Below are positions 6,601 through 8,458 of a DNA stretch of 8,458 bases, piece by piece. Numbering within the stretch: the first letter of the stretch is position 1; each line of letters opens with the position of its first letter. The stretch is from contig PCVE01000142.1 of the NCBI GenBank assembly GCA_002762705.1, forward strand, positions 1 to 8,458, in the 5' to 3' direction. The notes below the pieces were generated by a model. The model was not told where the DNA came from, searched no databases, and saw only the letters and a list, made by a program, of their open reading frames with translations. Both the position numbers and the translations under genes were made by a program. The DNA comes from Candidatus Woesearchaeota archaeon CG11_big_fil_rev_8_21_14_0_20_43_8. GTDB lineage: Archaea; Nanobdellota; Nanobdellia; Woesearchaeales; CG08-08-20-14.

Positions 6601-7008
6601 GTGAAGTGGGATGGGAAAAAGAGGGTGAGTGAACTTCCTGATTCTATAAAAGAGATTTTTCTATCTGAGGCACAGTATTTGTATAATGAACTTTCTAAGA
6701 ACATACTTGAAGTTGTTTTAGTACCGGCGCCAGTACGCAAACATCCCTACCATATGATACGTAAAGTAGAGAACAGAAATCCAGATTGGTACCAGCAATT
6801 ATATTCTGAGTACCAACACTTTCGCCGTGATAGGTCATTGAATGCACTTGAAAGAATCTGCAATCAAGAAGACATGGATTTTAAGCATGGGCAATATAAG
6901 TATGATTCGATATACCGCGACCTGATATATCAAAGATTGACAGAAGGCTATGATTGCCAGTGCGGTGAAGTCCCACCGGATGATGATGTGAAAGGATTCT
7001 TCAATTGA
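6601..7008 (+). CDS. Hypothetical protein, 135 residues
   Basis: No family recognised. It is a soluble, mostly helical protein with a mixed-charge composition, rich in Tyr, Arg, Asp and Glu, and with no signal peptide or membrane segment. Visible features are a short C-Q-C pair near the end (YDCQCGEVPPDDD) that is too little for a zinc site, and clusters such as PVRKHPYHMIRK and NPDWYQQLYSEYQHFRRDR. The GTG start is chosen because a TATA box lies 31 bases upstream and the frame begins with a plausible soluble N-terminus (KWDGKKRVSELPDSIKEIF). A T-rich run (7010-7030) follows the stop and could end transcription. The gene is convergent with the Bro-type remnant and the serine hydrolase. Base and codon use are slightly more A/T-rich than in the folC block, which hints at an accessory gene. 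Confidence 0.65.
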   Translation: MKWDGKKRVSELPDSIKEIFLSEAQYLYNELSKNILEVVLVPAPVRKHPYHMIRKVENRNPDWYQQLYSEYQHFRRDRSLNALERICNQEDMDFKHGQYKYDSIYRDLIYQRLTEGYDCQCGEVPPDDDVKGFFN

Positions 7009-7009
7009 G

Positions 7010-7030
7010 TCTTTTTTCTTCCTTTCCTTT
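7010..7030 (+). terminator. T-rich archaeal-type terminator after the 6601 gene
   Basis: cttttttcttcctttccttt lies directly after the stop at 7006-7008. Archaeal RNA polymerase terminates at T-runs without a hairpin. The same bases are the Lys-rich 3' end of the Bro-type remnant on the other strand, so the T-run may be partly a by-product of that coding history. Confidence 0.45.
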
Positions 7031-7312
7031 GGCAGATAATTCTCTTCAGAAATAATTGCTTTTCCTATATTTTTTCAATATCTTTTCTTGTTCTTCCTGC
7101 TATGCTCCCGCCCTTATGAGCAGAATCATTACATTCATCGAAGCCTTGCGAATCAACATCACATGTAATATCTTTTGTCGCTTTTTCTCCGACCATAGTT
7201 AATATCAATTCCCAATCAGTCATGTGATCTCGAAGGTTTGGTTCTTCTTCTGAAGCTGTTTGAACTTTTTGTATTCTTTCACAGTCTTTCCAAAAGTCGT
7301 TTCAGATAATTC
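7012..7312 (-). pseudogene. Remnant of a Bro-N / phage-antirepressor-like protein (C-terminal part), two frameshifts
   Basis: Read on the minus strand, three successive frames give one family-like sequence. From 7312 the first reads ELSETTFGKTVKEYKKFKQL. After a shift near 7236-7243 the second reads NLRDHMTDWELILTMVGEKA, and further on DSQGFDE and GGSIAG, ending at a TAG at 7065-7067. After a second shift at the A-run around 7070-7077 the third reads IGKAIISEENYLPKERKKK. The order TFGKTVKEYKxFK, LRDHMTDxELILTMxGE, QGFDE, AxKGGxIAG, RKxIEK, ISxENYLP is the typical C-terminal half of Bro-N domain proteins common in archaea, bacteria and viruses. Each shift equals loss of one base, each in or beside an A-run. 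The Bro-N DNA-binding half is missing: the remnant begins at the codon after the stop of the serine-hydrolase gene and in the same frame. The only intact piece is a 52-residue ORF (7065-7223). It is almost certainly non-functional. The family assignment is from memory of its conserved motifs. Confidence 0.8.
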
Positions 7313-8176
7313 TCAAATCAACCCATATTTCTTTTTCATATGTTCATAAACGATACCAGACAGTTCTCTGATAATCCAACCTCTTGAATACTGCCAGCAT
7401 ACTCCATCAGCCCGCCTGTCTCTTTGTATGATTCCAATTATGTTATATGGATAGCGTTTTCCGTCTTTTCCCTTAGCAGACAATAAGCCCATATTGCCAC
7501 AGAGCATACCGGTTGTCCCAGACTTATCGTAGACAAGTGTCTCTTTTGGAATCGATTTGACCCGCTTATAGATACGATCATTATTTGGAAGATGCATATA
7601 TCTTAAGATCTTATCAGAATAAGGTAATCTCTGTGCCCACAGTTCCTGCAGGAACCGGTTATAATCATCAGCAGATGCCATGTTTTTGTATGTCTTTCCG
7701 CCTTTAGGGATATATTCCACGATTGACATCTGCTTGAAGATATGTGGATAATTGTCAATGAGCAAGTGATGCACTTCATCTGGCCCGCCAAGAGATCTCA
7801 TGATCAGATTCGTCGAATGATTGCAGCTATCACGAAGCATCCACATGAGACGCTTCATGTTGACAGCAGTGTATCGATATAGACCATTTCTGACGCCATG
7901 AAAATAAGCGAGAGCGACGAAAGGCTTTACCATGCTCGCGGTCTGCATCGGGACATGCGCATTTCTCGAAACAATAGTCTTCCCAGCGACATAATCATGC
8001 ACTAAAAAGGCAATTGTCTCATGACGAGTCAACTTGCCACCATCTATCTTTTCAGACAAGCATGATTCGATCTTACTCTCAAGCGAAGATGCATATGCGG
8101 TATCTGGAATACCAACCATAGCTGATGCTAAGCCTAGGCCAAACACCCTGCAAAAATCTCTTCTTGTTGATTCCAT
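7313..8176 (-). CDS. Tat-exported penicillin-recognising serine hydrolase (class A beta-lactamase-like)
   Basis: A 287-residue protein. Residues 3-29 form a twin-arginine signal (STRRDFCRVFG, a hydrophobic stretch, then AYA before Ser30), so it should be exported folded. The mature part has the class A beta-lactamase / D,D-peptidase fold marks: S81-M-V-K84 (nucleophile Ser and Lys), S117-C-N119 at the SDN position followed by HSTNLIMRSLGG, and K218-S-G220 (KTG position) in VYDKSGTTGMLCGN. No ExxLN omega-loop motif holding the deacylating Glu is evident, so true beta-lactamase activity is doubtful; a carboxypeptidase, esterase or amidase is more likely. The window otherwise looks archaeal and most archaea lack murein, so the natural substrate is unclear; defence against bacterial neighbours or acquired drug-hydrolase activity are options. 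The start at 8176 is supported by a TATA box 27 bases upstream. The gene probably came from bacteria but now has an archaeal promoter. Confidence 0.87.
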   Translation of the reverse strand: MESTRRDFCRVFGLGLASAMVGIPDTAYASSLESKIESCLSEKIDGGKLTRHETIAFLVHDYVAGKTIVSRNAHVPMQTASMVKPFVALAYFHGVRNGLYRYTAVNMKRLMWMLRDSCNHSTNLIMRSLGGPDEVHHLLIDNYPHIFKQMSIVEYIPKGGKTYKNMASADDYNRFLQELWAQRLPYSDKILRYMHLPNNDRIYKRVKSIPKETLVYDKSGTTGMLCGNMGLLSAKGKDGKRYPYNIIGIIQRDRRADGVCWQYSRGWIIRELSGIVYEHMKKKYGLI

Positions 8177-8198
8177 TGATGGCAGGGATAAGGCCGGG

Positions 8199-8207
8199 AT
8201 ATTTAAG
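8199..8207 (-). promoter_or_regulatory. TATA box of the serine hydrolase gene
   Basis: CTTAAATAT on the minus strand, centred 27 bases before the ATG at 8176, consistent with a leaderless transcript. It lies in the 68-base gap after the upstream gene on the same strand, so the hydrolase has its own promoter. Confidence 0.7.
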
Positions 8208-8244
8208 AATTGCTAAAAAATAAAGCATAGATACAGAAGCCACC

Positions 8245-8458
8245 CTATATTGCATTACGGATCTCACGTATATCCATTATCTCTTTCAGTGCATAGATAG
8301 TATAATCAGGCACATACTTGGCGACATCTTTTAGATGCTTATCTTCAAGCAATTCCTGCATGAATCCACTTAGATCAGCCTTATTTTTTTTCAACAAAGT
8401 GCTTGTCGCGCATTCGCCCATCCACTTCCCGCAGACAAGAAGAATGGATTTCATCCCT
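8245..8458 (-). CDS. Unrecognised protein, 3' part (may begin outside the window)
   Basis: At least 69 residues from an ATG at 8454; the frame stays open to the window edge, so the true start may lie further upstream. The sequence opens with a hydrophobic strand and Cys-containing stretch (KSILLVCGKWMGECATST), followed by a charged, helical half rich in Lys, Asp, Glu and Ile (YTIYALKEIMDIREIRNAI at the end). Two Cys and a Trp lie close together, but no metal-binding spacing or known motif is seen. It precedes the serine hydrolase on the same strand by 68 bases, with a separate promoter between them. The family is unknown. Confidence 0.5.
   Translation of the reverse strand, partial: GMKSILLVCGKWMGECATSTLLKKNKADLSGFMQELLEDKHLKDVAKYVPDYTIYALKEIMDIREIRNAI

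Noticed and set aside
7313..7315. Readthrough fusion of the serine hydrolase with the downstream Bro-type remnant
   Set aside because: The frames agree across the TGA, but the hydrolase already has a natural-looking C-terminal helix and the remnant is broken by two further frameshifts.

Overview
This window looks archaeal. It carries an archaea-specific gene pair (an Era-like GTPase followed one base later by a DUF2073 protein). Most gene starts are preceded by an A/T-rich TATA-type box centred 27-31 bases upstream, which is the spacing of leaderless archaeal transcripts. The mix of small proteins, modular surface proteins and bacterial-type enzymes would fit a DPANN-type genome, but nothing here fixes the lineage, so that placement is only a guess.

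Layout. (a) 2-1750 (+): 3' part of a large extracellular protein with a fibronectin-type sandwich, a PQQ-dependent sugar-dehydrogenase-type beta-propeller and a PKD-like C-terminal domain. (b) 1751-2017: intergenic, no gene recognised. (c) 2018-2726 (+): an unrecognised gene apparently split by a one-base frameshift at a run of six G. (d) 2824-3910 (+): Era-like GTPase plus DUF2073 operon. (e) 3954-5132 (+): folC-like folylpolyglutamate/dihydrofolate synthase with its own TATA box, overlapping by 33 bases the convergent gene 5100-5744 (-), a VUT/YhhQ-family queuosine-precursor transporter. (f) An 81-base divergent promoter region, then 5826-6356 (+), a small four-helix membrane protein that reads as a voltage-sensor domain without a pore. 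(g) 6357-6600: intergenic with two hairpins. (h) 6601-7008 (+): unrecognised 135-residue protein with a GTG start. (i) 7012-7312 (-): decayed C-terminal remnant of a Bro-N/antirepressor-like protein, broken by two frameshifts and lying directly against the stop codon of (j) 7313-8176 (-), a Tat-exported penicillin-recognising serine hydrolase (class A beta-lactamase fold). (k) 8245-8458 (-): 3' part of an unrecognised gene running off the window.

The core block (GTPase-DUF2073, folC, precursor transporter) is housekeeping: translation/GTPase function, folate polyglutamylation, and supply of a 7-deazaguanine base for tRNA modification. The flanks look accessory: a surface dehydrogenase-like protein, a split ORF, a viral or mobile-type pseudogene and an exported hydrolase. 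No complete mobile element, CRISPR array, rRNA or tRNA was found. The items most worth checking are the Bro-type remnant hidden between two genes, the pore-less voltage-sensor protein, and the G-run frameshift.
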